From Chelativorans sp. (GTDB lineage Bacteria; Pseudomonadota; Alphaproteobacteria; Rhizobiales; Rhizobiaceae), in contig NZ_JAPSLH010000002.1 of NCBI RefSeq assembly GCF_031180965.1, positions 62,001-126,000 on the forward strand: a DNA stretch of 64,000 nucleotides, in the 5' to 3' direction. This document shows positions 51,439-60,010 of the stretch, piece by piece. The notes under the pieces are model-generated. The model was not told the DNA's origin and did not search any database. It worked only from the letters and a program-made list of their open reading frames with translations. The position numbers and the translations under genes are program-made. Within the stretch, counting starts at the first letter, position 1. Every line of letters starts with the position of its first letter.

Positions 51439-52761
51439 TCAACGCTGGGAGCGCCGCAGCGTCTGTTCCACGCGCCGCTGCATGCTGGGCAGCACATCAT
51501 CGACCGACTTTCCGGCCAGCCAGATGGAGCTCAGCTCGCTCACCATGATGTCCTGTATCGCCCGCTGGCCGGGAATGGCCGGCAGCGCGCGGGCGATCTG
51601 CGACGTCTCGGCGTAGTTCGAGCGTTGCGGCAACGCGTTGAACTGCTCCGATTCCAGGACCGAGGTGCGGACGGCAAGATGCCCGGTGCGCGCCCAGTCG
51701 TAATTGTGTTCGTTGAGGAAGGCGAGGAAGGCGAGCGCGGCCTTCTGCTCCTCGTCCGAGCGGCTCTGGTCGACCGGCATCACCCACAGATGGCTGTCGG
51801 ACCACACCGCGTCCTGGCTGAACAGGTTGGGCAGATTGGCGACGCGGTAATTCTTCAGGCCCGCCTCACCGCCTTCGGCCTGGGTGGAATAGGAATCCAC
51901 CACCCAGGTGCCGTTGATCAGGATCGCGACATCTCCGGCAAGGAATGCCTGTTCGGCGGCCGCATAGTCGTGACGGGAATTGATGTGGCCCTCGCTATAG
52001 AGCGTCGCCAGAAGCTCCGCTGCGGCGCGGCCGGCGTCCGAATCGAGATTTGCGGCCGAGCCGTCCGCGGCGATGACATCCTGCCCCTGCTGCCAAACCC
52101 AAGTATTGAAGAGACGAACGGGCATGAATTCCGAGGCGCCCGATTCCATGGCGAAATAGTTCTTCCCGGTCCGTTCCTTCATCTGCTTTGCATGCTGCAG
52201 GAGCTCTTCGGGGCTCGAAGGCAGGACCGGCTGCCCATTCTGGACAAGTCCCGCCTGCTCCATCAGGTCCATGTTGATGTGAAAGAGCAGCGCATGCAGA
52301 TCAAAGGGCAGACCGTAAACCGTTTCCCCCACCGTCACCGCCTCAAGCGCAGCGGGCGCAAAGTCCTTTGTGTCCACCCCCACCTCGGCAAACCCCTCCG
52401 CAAGAGGCTCGACGAGGTTGCGGGTGGTGAAATTGGGCAGGACGCTCCGGTGCATCACCGCGATGTCGGGAATGCTGCCGGTCGAATAGGTGGCGGAGAG
52501 CTGGTCGTAATAGGTGCCCCAATCCACGGTCTGCGTGTTCACCGTGGCGCCGAGATCGTTCTCCGCGTTGAACTTGTTGGTGAGCACCTGGATAATGCCG
52601 CATTCGCCGACCGCTTTATCGAGTTCGGTGACATTGCCGTACTCGTTGGCGCAATCGCCGAAAAAGCGGATCAGGTTCAGCTCCACGCTGTGCGCCGGAG
52701 CGGCGTGGCCGAGGGCCAGCACCGTCCCGGTGAGTAGGGCGGCAAGAAAACTGTTTCGCAT
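51439..52761 (-). CDS. ABC transporter solute-binding protein, family 1 (sugar type)
   Basis: A 440-residue periplasmic protein with a Sec signal peptide (MRNSFLAALLTGTVLALG, cleavage near AHS-VE). The mature start LNLIRFFGDCANEYG has two cysteines close together (FGDCAN and GECGII) that may form a disulfide. It belongs to the transporter encoded at 52861-55715 and supplies substrate to the GH2 enzyme. A 99-base gap separates it from the MalG-type gene. Confidence 0.92.
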   Translation of the reverse strand: MRNSFLAALLTGTVLALGHAAPAHSVELNLIRFFGDCANEYGNVTELDKAVGECGIIQVLTNKFNAENDLGATVNTQTVDWGTYYDQLSATYSTGSIPDIAVMHRSVLPNFTTRNLVEPLAEGFAEVGVDTKDFAPAALEAVTVGETVYGLPFDLHALLFHINMDLMEQAGLVQNGQPVLPSSPEELLQHAKQMKERTGKNYFAMESGASEFMPVRLFNTWVWQQGQDVIAADGSAANLDSDAGRAAAELLATLYSEGHINSRHDYAAAEQAFLAGDVAILINGTWVVDSYSTQAEGGEAGLKNYRVANLPNLFSQDAVWSDSHLWVMPVDQSRSDEEQKAALAFLAFLNEHNYDWARTGHLAVRTSVLESEQFNALPQRSNYAETSQIARALPAIPGQRAIQDIMVSELSSIWLAGKSVDDVLPSMQRRVEQTLRRSQR

Positions 52762-52860
52762 TTGGGTGTCTCCTTCCTGTTGCGCCGGCAGGGCCGGGCC
52801 TTGATTGCTTCGCGAGCCTCGCGGAGCCGAGGGTGCGGCATTCTTCGGCCGCGATAGAGG

Positions 52861-53709
52861 TCACCGGGTCGAGCCCATGGCAACGCCCCGCACGATGTAT
52901 CTTTGAAAAATTAGGTAGATCAGAACGACCGGCAGGCTGGCAAAAACGGCCGAGGCCATTACCGAGCCGAGCCCCTGGGTTTGGGCAAAATTCCCCTGGA
53001 TTGAGGCGAGGCCGACGGTCACCGTGTACATGTCGGTCTCGGTGGCCGAGACAAGCGGCCACAGGAAATCGTTCCAGGCATGCAGGAAGGTGAAGAGCCC
53101 TAGCGTGGTCAGCGCCGGCAAGGACAGCGGCAGCATGATCTTCCAGAAGACGGTGAAGCGGCTTGCATTGTCGAGTTCGGCCGCCTCCTCCAGCTCGCGC
53201 GGCACGGCCCTGAAGAACTGCGTCATCAGGAACACGCCGATCGGCACGGCCACGCGCGGCATTGTGAGCGCCACATGTGTGTTGTGCATGCCCCAATCGG
53301 CGAACATGGTGTGAAGCGGAATGAACACCGCCTGCTCGGGCACCATGAGGCCCGCCAGCACCAGGATGAAGATGATCCGCTTGCCTGGGAAGTCGAGGCG
53401 CGCAAATGCATAGCCCGCGAGCGAGGAGACGATCAGCGTCAGCAGGGTCATCGCCACGGCAACAATCAGGCTGTTGATCAGCCAGTTTGGCACCGCCGAG
53501 ACCTGCAGCAAGTCGGTAAAGTTCTGCAGCGTGAAGGGGATGGGCAGGAAACCCGCCGTTGAGCGCATCAGGACTGCGTTCGGCTTCAGCGACATGACCA
53601 CGATCCAGATCACCGGGATCAGCCACATGGCGGCCATGAGAATGAGGAGGACCAGGACGAGCCGGTCGAGCCAGGGATTTTGCACTTGAACCGTCGCGTC
53701 GCGGCTCAT
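52861..53709 (-). CDS. Sugar ABC transporter permease (MalG type)
   Basis: A 282-residue inner-membrane permease with six helices and the coupling loop EAAELDNASRFTVFWKIMLP. The N-terminus (RLVLVLLILMAAMWLIPVIW) is the first helix. It pairs with the MalF-type protein whose gene ends 3 bases upstream. The binding-protein gene follows downstream. Confidence 0.93.
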   Translation of the reverse strand: MSRDATVQVQNPWLDRLVLVLLILMAAMWLIPVIWIVVMSLKPNAVLMRSTAGFLPIPFTLQNFTDLLQVSAVPNWLINSLIVAVAMTLLTLIVSSLAGYAFARLDFPGKRIIFILVLAGLMVPEQAVFIPLHTMFADWGMHNTHVALTMPRVAVPIGVFLMTQFFRAVPRELEEAAELDNASRFTVFWKIMLPLSLPALTTLGLFTFLHAWNDFLWPLVSATETDMYTVTVGLASIQGNFAQTQGLGSVMASAVFASLPVVLIYLIFQRYIVRGVAMGSTR

Positions 53710-53712
53710 CGC

Positions 53713-54630
53713 TCAATCCTCCCGCCGCCCGATATAGAGCTGCAGCATGGAAACGAAGAACATCAGCACAAAGAGCAGCATGGCCATTGCGGAGGCATAG
53801 CCCACCTGCCAGTCGCGGAAAGCCGTGTGGTAGATGTTCTGCACCAGCGTGCGCGTGCGGTCCGCCGGGCCGCCCTGGGTCATGAGGAGCGCCTGTCCAA
53901 AGACCTGGAACTGCAGCACGATCTGCAGGACGATGACGAGGATGACCGTGCGGTGGATCGCCGGCAGCGTGATCTTCCGCAGCACCGTCCACCGCGAGGC
54001 ATTGTCGAGCTCCGCCGCCTCGTATAGCTCCCCGGGAATCTGCTGCAGCCCAGCGATGAACAGGGCCATTGGCAGGCCGACACTCCACCACAGCGTCGCT
54101 ACCACCATGGAAGGCATGGCCCAGAAAGGGTGTCCCAGAAAATCGATCGGTGCGATGCCGAGCGAGCGCAGGAGATGCGCAATCAGCCCGCGCTCACCAT
54201 TCAGCACCATCTGCCAGATCAGCGTGACCACGCTGACGGAGAAGACGCTGGAGGCAAAGAAGATGCCGCGCAGGATGCCATGCGTGCGCGTGCGCCGGCT
54301 GACGCCGAGCGCGAGCGCCAAAGACAGGACTGTCATGGCCGGGACGGTAAGCGCCACGAAGGTGAGCGTGTTGCGCACGGTCAGCCAGAAGATCGGGTCG
54401 TACCAAAGGTCCTCGTAATTCAGAAAGCCGATATATTCGCGGTAGCTGCCGACAAGCTCCCAATCGTGCAGGCTGATCCAGAAGCCTTTGAACAGCGGGT
54501 AGACGAGGAAGACGAGATAGACGAGCAGGAACGGCGCGAGGAAGAGATAGGCCGCCCAGGCCTCGCGTCGGCCCGTGACGGTCTCGCGCCGCTCTGCAAG
54601 CGAGGATGAGGCGGTGGCGGTAATCGTCAC
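53713..54630 (-). CDS. Sugar ABC transporter permease (MalF type)
   Basis: A 305-residue inner-membrane permease with six helices and the coupling loop EAAELDNASRWTVLRKITLP. MTQGGPADRT precedes the last helices. It begins at GTG 54630, preferred because AAGGAGCG lies upstream and the start overlaps the ATPase stop by 4 bases; an upstream ATG would add an Arg-rich stretch. Confidence 0.92.
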   Translation of the reverse strand: MTITATASSSLAERRETVTGRREAWAAYLFLAPFLLVYLVFLVYPLFKGFWISLHDWELVGSYREYIGFLNYEDLWYDPIFWLTVRNTLTFVALTVPAMTVLSLALALGVSRRTRTHGILRGIFFASSVFSVSVVTLIWQMVLNGERGLIAHLLRSLGIAPIDFLGHPFWAMPSMVVATLWWSVGLPMALFIAGLQQIPGELYEAAELDNASRWTVLRKITLPAIHRTVILVIVLQIVLQFQVFGQALLMTQGGPADRTRTLVQNIYHTAFRDWQVGYASAMAMLLFVLMFFVSMLQLYIGRRED

Positions 54631-55715
54631 GGAACGCTCCTTGGGATCACGTCGCCGCGGCCGTCGAAAAGATGCGCCGCGGCGGGGGCGACCGCGAGCC
54701 GCACGGTCTCTCCGACATGCGCGGGGCAATCGCCGCTTTCTTCCGCCACCACCTGCGCTCGCCCGCCCAGATCGACATAGATCAGCGTCGAATTGCCGAG
54801 CTGTTCAACCACATCCACGCGGCCGGTAAGCACGCCCGAGCCGTTCGCCGCCAGCTTCAGATGTTCAGGCCGTATGCCCACGGTCACCGGTCCGGGATCG
54901 ATCCGGCTGCTCACGGGCACGGACAATGGCGCGCCGTGGCCCACATCCACCAGCACCCGGCCCTCCCCCACCTCGCCGATACGGCCTTCGAGGAAGTTCA
55001 TCTTCGGACTTCCGAGGAAGCCGGCGACAAAGAGGTTTTTGGGGTTGCGGTAAAGATCGAGCGGAGCGCCGACCTGTTCGATATGGCCCTCGCGCATCAC
55101 GACGATCCGGTCGGCCATGGTCATGGCCTCCACCTGGTCGTGGGTGACATAGATCATGGTTGCGCCGATCGTCTGGTGCAGCCGCGCCAGTTCGGTCCTC
55201 ATCTGCACGCGCAACGCCGCGTCGAGATTGGACAGCGGCTCGTCGAAGAGGAAGGCTTTCGGCTTCCGCACGATCGCGCGGCCGATAGCAACGCGCTGCC
55301 GCTGGCCGCCGGACATCTCGCGCGGCTTCCTGTCGAGCAGCGCCTCGATCTGCAGGATCCGCGCTGCCTCGGCGACACGGGCGTCGATCTCCGCCTTGGG
55401 CGTGCCGATGTTCTTGAGACCGAACCCCATATTCTCGGCGACCGTCATGTGCGGATAAAGCGCGTAGTTCTGGAATACCATGGAGATACCGCGATGGCGC
55501 GCAGGCGTCTCGTTGACGCGCTCGCCGCCGATCAGAATCTCGCCGCTGGTGATCGATTCTAGGCCGGCGATCATGCGCAGGAGGGTGGACTTGCCGCAGC
55601 CCGACGGCCCGACGAAGACGACGAACTCACCCTCCTCGATGTGCAGCGAAGCACCATGGAGCGCCTGGAAATCTCCATAGCGCTTGGTGACATCTCTCAG
55701 CACCACGCTTGCCAT
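54627..55715 (-). CDS. Sugar ABC transporter ATP-binding protein (UgpC/MsmK type)
   Basis: A 362-residue CUT1 ATPase. Walker A is GPSGCGKST, the Q-loop is MVFQNYALYPH, the signature is MSGGQRQRV, Walker B is FLFDEPLSNLD and the switch His is in YVTHDQ. The regulatory C-terminal domain (GIRPEHLKL) is intact. It is the first gene of the minus-strand sugar operon, divergent from a LacI regulator. Because the operon at 56928-62451 has no ATPase, this protein could also energise that transporter, as MsmK-type ATPases do elsewhere. Confidence 0.94.
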   Translation of the reverse strand: MASVVLRDVTKRYGDFQALHGASLHIEEGEFVVFVGPSGCGKSTLLRMIAGLESITSGEILIGGERVNETPARHRGISMVFQNYALYPHMTVAENMGFGLKNIGTPKAEIDARVAEAARILQIEALLDRKPREMSGGQRQRVAIGRAIVRKPKAFLFDEPLSNLDAALRVQMRTELARLHQTIGATMIYVTHDQVEAMTMADRIVVMREGHIEQVGAPLDLYRNPKNLFVAGFLGSPKMNFLEGRIGEVGEGRVLVDVGHGAPLSVPVSSRIDPGPVTVGIRPEHLKLAANGSGVLTGRVDVVEQLGNSTLIYVDLGGRAQVVAEESGDCPAHVGETVRLAVAPAAAHLFDGRGDVIPRSVP

Positions 55716-55763
55716 CGCTCCTCCTCCCTGATGAGGCGATGCGCCCTAGGCTCTGTTGCTAAA

Positions 55764-55781
55764 AATATTGCTTATAATATT
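55764..55781. promoter_or_regulatory. AT-rich palindrome in the divergent LacI/ABC promoter
   Basis: AATATT at 55764-55769 and 55776-55781 forms an 18-base inverted repeat with a 6-base spacer. It lies in an AT-rich island between the ATPase start (55715) and the LacI start (55883), in an otherwise GC-rich region. Its centre is about 57 bases upstream of the ATPase start. It is a candidate operator for the adjacent regulator. Confidence 0.45.
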
Positions 55782-55882
55782 ATCAGCCGTCAAGCGGAGT
55801 TTGCGCACGGCATTTGCGCCCGGCGATTTGCGGCCGGGGCGGTGATCCGCTAAGCCGGCGCTGCAAAGAGCGGGACGCGGGT

Positions 55883-56923
55883 TTGAGCTCCACCGGAAAG
55901 CGGCCGACTATGATCGATGTAGCCAGGCACGCCGGCGTGTCGCAGGCGACGGTCTCGCTCGTGCTTAATCACGTGCCCAATACGAGAATTGCGGCCGAGA
56001 CGAGAAGGCGCGTGGTGGCCGCGGCGGAGGAACTCGGCTATCGCAAGCAGCCCCTCCACGCGCCCCTCGACCATAATGTACCGGTAATCGGGCTGCTGAT
56101 CGACGAGCTCACCTCGACGCCCTTCGCCGCGCCGTTCCTCGAAGGTGCGCGCGATGAAGCCGCGCAGGCCGACTGCGTCGTCGCGACCTTCTCCACGCGC
56201 GGCGATCAGAGCCTCGAGGACGCAGCCCTCGACGTTCTGATGGGGCGGCGCCTGGTGGGAATCCTTTATACGACTCTTCTGACGCGGCCCGCCGAGCCGC
56301 CGGAGCGGCTGCGGGGCATTCCGACCGTCCTGCTCAACTGCTATGACAAGGACGGCTTCTATCCTTCAGTCGTGCCGGGCGATGTGGCCGGCGGACATGC
56401 GGCGACGGAAGCGCTCTTGCGCGCCGGCCATCGGCGGATTGCCCATATCGGTGGCGAATCGTGGATCGAGGCGAGCGGCGACCGCATTCACGGCTACCGG
56501 CAGGCGCTTGCCACCTGGGACGTTCCCTTCGATCCCGAGCTGCTTCGCCCGGGCGGCTGGACGCTGCCGAGCGGCCGCAGCACGACGCGCGAATTGCTCG
56601 CGATGAAAAATCCTCCCACTGCGATCTTCTGCTTTAACGACCGCATGGCATGGGGGGCTTATGAGGCGATCCGCGAGCGGGGCCTGCGCATCCCGCTGGA
56701 TGTCTCCGTGGTCGGCTTCGACGACGAGGAGCTGTCGAGCTATCTGGATCCGCCGCTCACCACCGTGGACCTGCCGCACGATGCGATGGCGCGCTGGGCC
56801 GTCGGCCAGCTCCTTGACAACAAGGAGGCGCTGACCGCGCGCCGCAAATGGCGCAAATACAAGATGGAATGCGCGCTGGTCGAGCGCGCATCCGTCGGCA
56901 CATGGGTGGGCGTGCCAGCCTAG
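55883..56923 (+). CDS. LacI-family transcriptional regulator
   Basis: A 346-residue repressor-type protein. The helix-turn-helix (MIDVARHAGVSQATVSLVLN) starts ten residues in, the hinge is near EELGYRKQP, and the periplasmic-binding-fold domain carries VPVIGLLIDEL and VSVVGFDDEELSSYLDPPL. No good ATG lies upstream, so a TTG at 55883 is proposed; starting at ATG 55910 would cut the usual short lead. It is divergent from the sugar ABC operon that it probably controls, and converges with the GH172 gene 4 bases away. Confidence 0.88.
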   Translation: MSSTGKRPTMIDVARHAGVSQATVSLVLNHVPNTRIAAETRRRVVAAAEELGYRKQPLHAPLDHNVPVIGLLIDELTSTPFAAPFLEGARDEAAQADCVVATFSTRGDQSLEDAALDVLMGRRLVGILYTTLLTRPAEPPERLRGIPTVLLNCYDKDGFYPSVVPGDVAGGHAATEALLRAGHRRIAHIGGESWIEASGDRIHGYRQALATWDVPFDPELLRPGGWTLPSGRSTTRELLAMKNPPTAIFCFNDRMAWGAYEAIRERGLRIPLDVSVVGFDDEELSSYLDPPLTTVDLPHDAMARWAVGQLLDNKEALTARRKWRKYKMECALVERASVGTWVGVPA

Positions 56924-56927
56924 TGGC

Positions 56928-58142
56928 TTAGCGCGAAGAAGGTTTTTCGCTCCGCGCCTTGGCGGCCGCAGCGTCCCAGTTCTGGAAGGGCCGGCGGAAG
57001 GTCGGCAGCCGGTCCTTCGCCTCCGGCAGCTTCCCGAAGGGCTTGTGCGGCTCGGCCTGGTACCAGAAGGCGACGGAGGAGATGTCATCGGAGCGGCGGT
57101 TGGCATGACCGTGCTCGATCGTCACCCGGATGTTCTTGCGGAAGACCACCGGGTCCTCGATGTGCCAGCGGTAAAGGGTGACCGGCTCCGTCCAGTTCGG
57201 CCCGCCCGCGGCGATGATGCCGTGATAGGGGCCGCTATAGTCCTGCGTCGGACACCAGGCGGTGTTGAAGTAATCTTCCGTACCGGTGCCGTGCAGGGTG
57301 GGTGGCCAAGCGTCATTGGCGCCGGGACGGCTTTCCGGACGATCCTCGACGAGCGCCGCACGCTGCCCGATGCGAGGATCGGGCTTGCGGACCGTATCGG
57401 GCACGGAAAGGCCCGGCTCGCCATCGATGAAGATCATGTCGTCGCCTTCGCCATACCAATCCCATTCGGCGGAGCGCCTCCGGGAATAGACGCTGTAGAG
57501 CACGCCGACATAGTGGCCATGCCCCTCCGCCTCGAGGATCGTGTAGTTCGTCCGGCCATCGACATTCTCGCCGCCGAACAGATACTGCTCGTTGGTGAGC
57601 CCGGTCTCCGGCGTGCCCTCCGGGCACTCCTGGCGGTATTGCGCATGGAAGCGGCCCAGCCCGTCCTCGAGCTGTTCGTGCAATTCCAGGTCGACATAGT
57701 AGTAGAAGAGCAGGTCGTCCTCGGCGTCGTTGGTGACCGTGATCTTCATGTGCGAGCCGAAGGGCATTGGAAAATAGCAATTGAACGCTTTACCGTCCTC
57801 AGGACTCGCCTGCACCGGCAGGCTGGAGAAATTGCGCGTCCGCGCATGGCCCATGCCGAAGAAGTCGCCGATCGGGGTCTCGACGCTCGGGTTGTCCTCT
57901 CCGTCCCAATAGGCCCTGAGCACGATCTTGCGCAGGAAATCCTCGCTCTTGCAGGCGAGCGTCGCCCAGATATGCGTCACGATTCCCGCGCCGTGGTACT
58001 CGGCAATAGTCACCGTCTGGCCAGGCTCGATATGCAGCCGGTCGTCATTGCCGCCGGTGCGGTCATAGCTGGAAAAGCGGCGGGTCTTCACCTCCCGCAG
58101 TTTCGCAAGTCCCCGGAGCGGCGACAGGCCGGCATTGGTCAT
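56928..58142 (-). CDS. DUF2961 protein (glycoside hydrolase family 172 type)
   Basis: A 404-residue protein of the DUF2961 family, later defined as GH172 from difructose-dianhydride-converting and related furanosidase enzymes. Family motifs are SSYDRTGGNDD (24-34), GEGDDMIFIDGE (231-242) and GTGTEDYFN (285-293). There is no signal peptide, so it would act on an imported oligosaccharide. The ATG at 58142 has AAGGAGAA upstream. It is the last gene of the LacI/ABC operon, next to MalG. Substrate (arabino- or fructofuranoside-type) is inferred from the family. Confidence 0.88.
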   Translation of the reverse strand: MTNAGLSPLRGLAKLREVKTRRFSSYDRTGGNDDRLHIEPGQTVTIAEYHGAGIVTHIWATLACKSEDFLRKIVLRAYWDGEDNPSVETPIGDFFGMGHARTRNFSSLPVQASPEDGKAFNCYFPMPFGSHMKITVTNDAEDDLLFYYYVDLELHEQLEDGLGRFHAQYRQECPEGTPETGLTNEQYLFGGENVDGRTNYTILEAEGHGHYVGVLYSVYSRRRSAEWDWYGEGDDMIFIDGEPGLSVPDTVRKPDPRIGQRAALVEDRPESRPGANDAWPPTLHGTGTEDYFNTAWCPTQDYSGPYHGIIAAGGPNWTEPVTLYRWHIEDPVVFRKNIRVTIEHGHANRRSDDISSVAFWYQAEPHKPFGKLPEAKDRLPTFRRPFQNWDAAAAKARSEKPSSR

Positions 58143-58165
58143 CGGTTTCTCCTTGAATGGGTGGG

Positions 58166-58999
58166 TCATTTGAGGCCGCTGGTCTTGATGGAATCCATGA
58201 TCTGCCGCTGGAAGATCAGGAACAGGATGAGCATCGGCAGCGCGACGATGGTGGACGCCGCCATCATATAGTTCCATGAAGCCGAGTACTGGCTCTTGAA
58301 GTTGGCTATGCCGACCTGCACGACCCAGAGATCAGGGCTGGAGGTGATGGTGAGCGGCCAGAGGAAGGAGTTCCAGTTGGCGAGGAAGAAGAGGATGGTG
58401 AGCGCCGAGAGGATCGGCCGGCTGAGCGGCAGGATCACGCTCCAATAGATGCGCCAGTAGCCTGCGCCGTCGATCACGGCCGCTTCCTCCAGCTCGCGCG
58501 GCAGCGAGAGGTAGTATTGGCGCAGGAGGAAGATGCCGAAGGCGTTGAAGATCGCCGGCACGATCAGGCCGGCATAGGAATCCAGCATGCCCAGCGCTTT
58601 GACCACCAGGAACAGCGGCACGATGATGACCGGCAGCGAAACGAGCAGCGTAGAGAAGATGGCGAGGAAGATCGCCTCCCGGCCGGGAAAGCGCAGCCGT
58701 GCCAGCGCATAGCCTGCCATCGAGTGGAAGAACAGAGCCACGACGGTCACGGCAGCCGAGACGAAGAGGCTGTTGGCCATGTAGCGCACAAAGGGCACGC
58801 CCGTGAGAACATAGATGAAGTTCTCGATCGTCGGCCTCGTCGGGATGAGACTCGGCGAGAAGGACTCGGCCGGCGTCTTGAAGGCGATCGACACCATCCA
58901 GAGGAGCGGAAAGAGCGTCATCGCCGCAAGGATTGCGGCAACGGTCATCCAGATGAAACGGAGGATGATGGCCTGAGAGGACGCGGGACGGCTACTCAT
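58166..58999 (-). CDS. Sugar ABC transporter permease (MalG type)
   Basis: A 277-residue inner-membrane permease with six helices and the coupling loop EAAVIDGAGYWRIYWSVILP. The first helix (ILRFIWMTVAAILAAMTLF) precedes the periplasmic loop with FIYVLTGVPFVRYM. It overlaps the MalF-type gene by 8 bases and is 23 bases upstream of the GH172 gene. Confidence 0.93.
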   Translation of the reverse strand: MSSRPASSQAIILRFIWMTVAAILAAMTLFPLLWMVSIAFKTPAESFSPSLIPTRPTIENFIYVLTGVPFVRYMANSLFVSAAVTVVALFFHSMAGYALARLRFPGREAIFLAIFSTLLVSLPVIIVPLFLVVKALGMLDSYAGLIVPAIFNAFGIFLLRQYYLSLPRELEEAAVIDGAGYWRIYWSVILPLSRPILSALTILFFLANWNSFLWPLTITSSPDLWVVQVGIANFKSQYSASWNYMMAASTIVALPMLILFLIFQRQIMDSIKTSGLK

Positions 59000-59927
59000 G
59001 CTCGAACCGCCCGCCGCGGGTGAGGAGAAACAGGACAGCCGTCAAGAGCATCAGCGTGATCACAAGGATGGACGCCATCGCGGCGGCATAGCCGAAGGCG
59101 CCGAATCCGAAAGCCTGCTGGTAGATGTAGAGGATCAGCACCGAGGTGGCATTGGCGGGCCCGCCCTTTGTCATGACATAGATGATGTCGAAGGCCTGGG
59201 CGCCCGCGACGGCCGCAACCATCGAGACCATCAGCACGAAGAAGCTCGTGGGCTTCAGGAGCGGCAGCGTGATGTGCCAGAACCGCTGTAGCGGCCCCGC
59301 GCCGTCGATCTCGGCGGCCTCGTAATATTGCGCCGGAATATCCTGCAGCCCGCCCAGGAAGATGAGCATATAGTAGCCCATCAGGAACCAGAGGCTGACC
59401 GCCACGACCGCGACGAGCGCGAAGCTTGGATTGCCGAGCAGCGATACGCCGGTCAGTCCCAGCGCCGACAGAGCGCGGCTGAGAACGCCGATCTTGTCCA
59501 CCGCCATCAGCTGCCAGACCAGTGCGACCACCACGAGGCTGACGATATGCGGCGCGAAGAACATCGACCGCATGACCGCGTTGAAGCGGTTCGTCTTCTG
59601 CACGAGGAGCGCGAGACCAAGCCCGAAGACATAAAGCAACGGCACCAGCATGATCGCATAGAGCGCCGTCACCTTGGCGGAAGACCAGAAGAGCGGGTCC
59701 TTCATCATGCGCGCATAGTTCGCGAGCCCCACGAAGCGGTAGGAGCCGAACCCGTCCACCTCGAAGAAGCCGATGACGAGCGAGAGCACCATGGGCACGC
59801 CCAGGAAGACGAAAAGGCCGAGCGCATCGGGCAGGACAAAGAGATATCCCGCCAGCCACTCGCGATGTTTGGTGGACAGGCCCCGGCGTTCCGCCGCGTA
59901 GCCCATCTCCGCAACCTGATCAGTCAT
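58992..59927 (-). CDS. Sugar ABC transporter permease (MalF type)
   Basis: A 311-residue inner-membrane permease with six helices and the coupling loop EAAEIDGAGPLQRFWHITLP; MTKGGPANAT lies before the last helices. The ATG at 59927 with AAGGG upstream is preferred over 59954. It overlaps the MalG gene by 8 bases and lies downstream of a strong stem-loop that separates it from the binding-protein gene. Confidence 0.92.
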   Translation of the reverse strand: MTDQVAEMGYAAERRGLSTKHREWLAGYLFVLPDALGLFVFLGVPMVLSLVIGFFEVDGFGSYRFVGLANYARMMKDPLFWSSAKVTALYAIMLVPLLYVFGLGLALLVQKTNRFNAVMRSMFFAPHIVSLVVVALVWQLMAVDKIGVLSRALSALGLTGVSLLGNPSFALVAVVAVSLWFLMGYYMLIFLGGLQDIPAQYYEAAEIDGAGPLQRFWHITLPLLKPTSFFVLMVSMVAAVAGAQAFDIIYVMTKGGPANATSVLILYIYQQAFGFGAFGYAAAMASILVITLMLLTAVLFLLTRGGRFEHE

Positions 59928-59971
59928 GACCGCCCTTTCGGCCCAGGTCCGCAAGCGGGCCTGATTTGGGT

Positions 59972-60002
59972 GGGCGGCCGAGCCCGAAGGAGACGGCCGC
60001 CC
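59972..60002 (-). other. GC stem-loop between binding-protein and MalF-type genes
   Basis: GGGCGGCCG (59972-59980) and CGGCCGCCC (59994-60002) form a perfect 9-base stem with a 13-base loop, starting 9 bases past the binding-protein stop. There is no T-tract. The position matches the malE-malF type of intercistronic hairpin that protects the binding-protein message. Confidence 0.6.
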
Positions 60003-60010
60003 GGGAGGAA

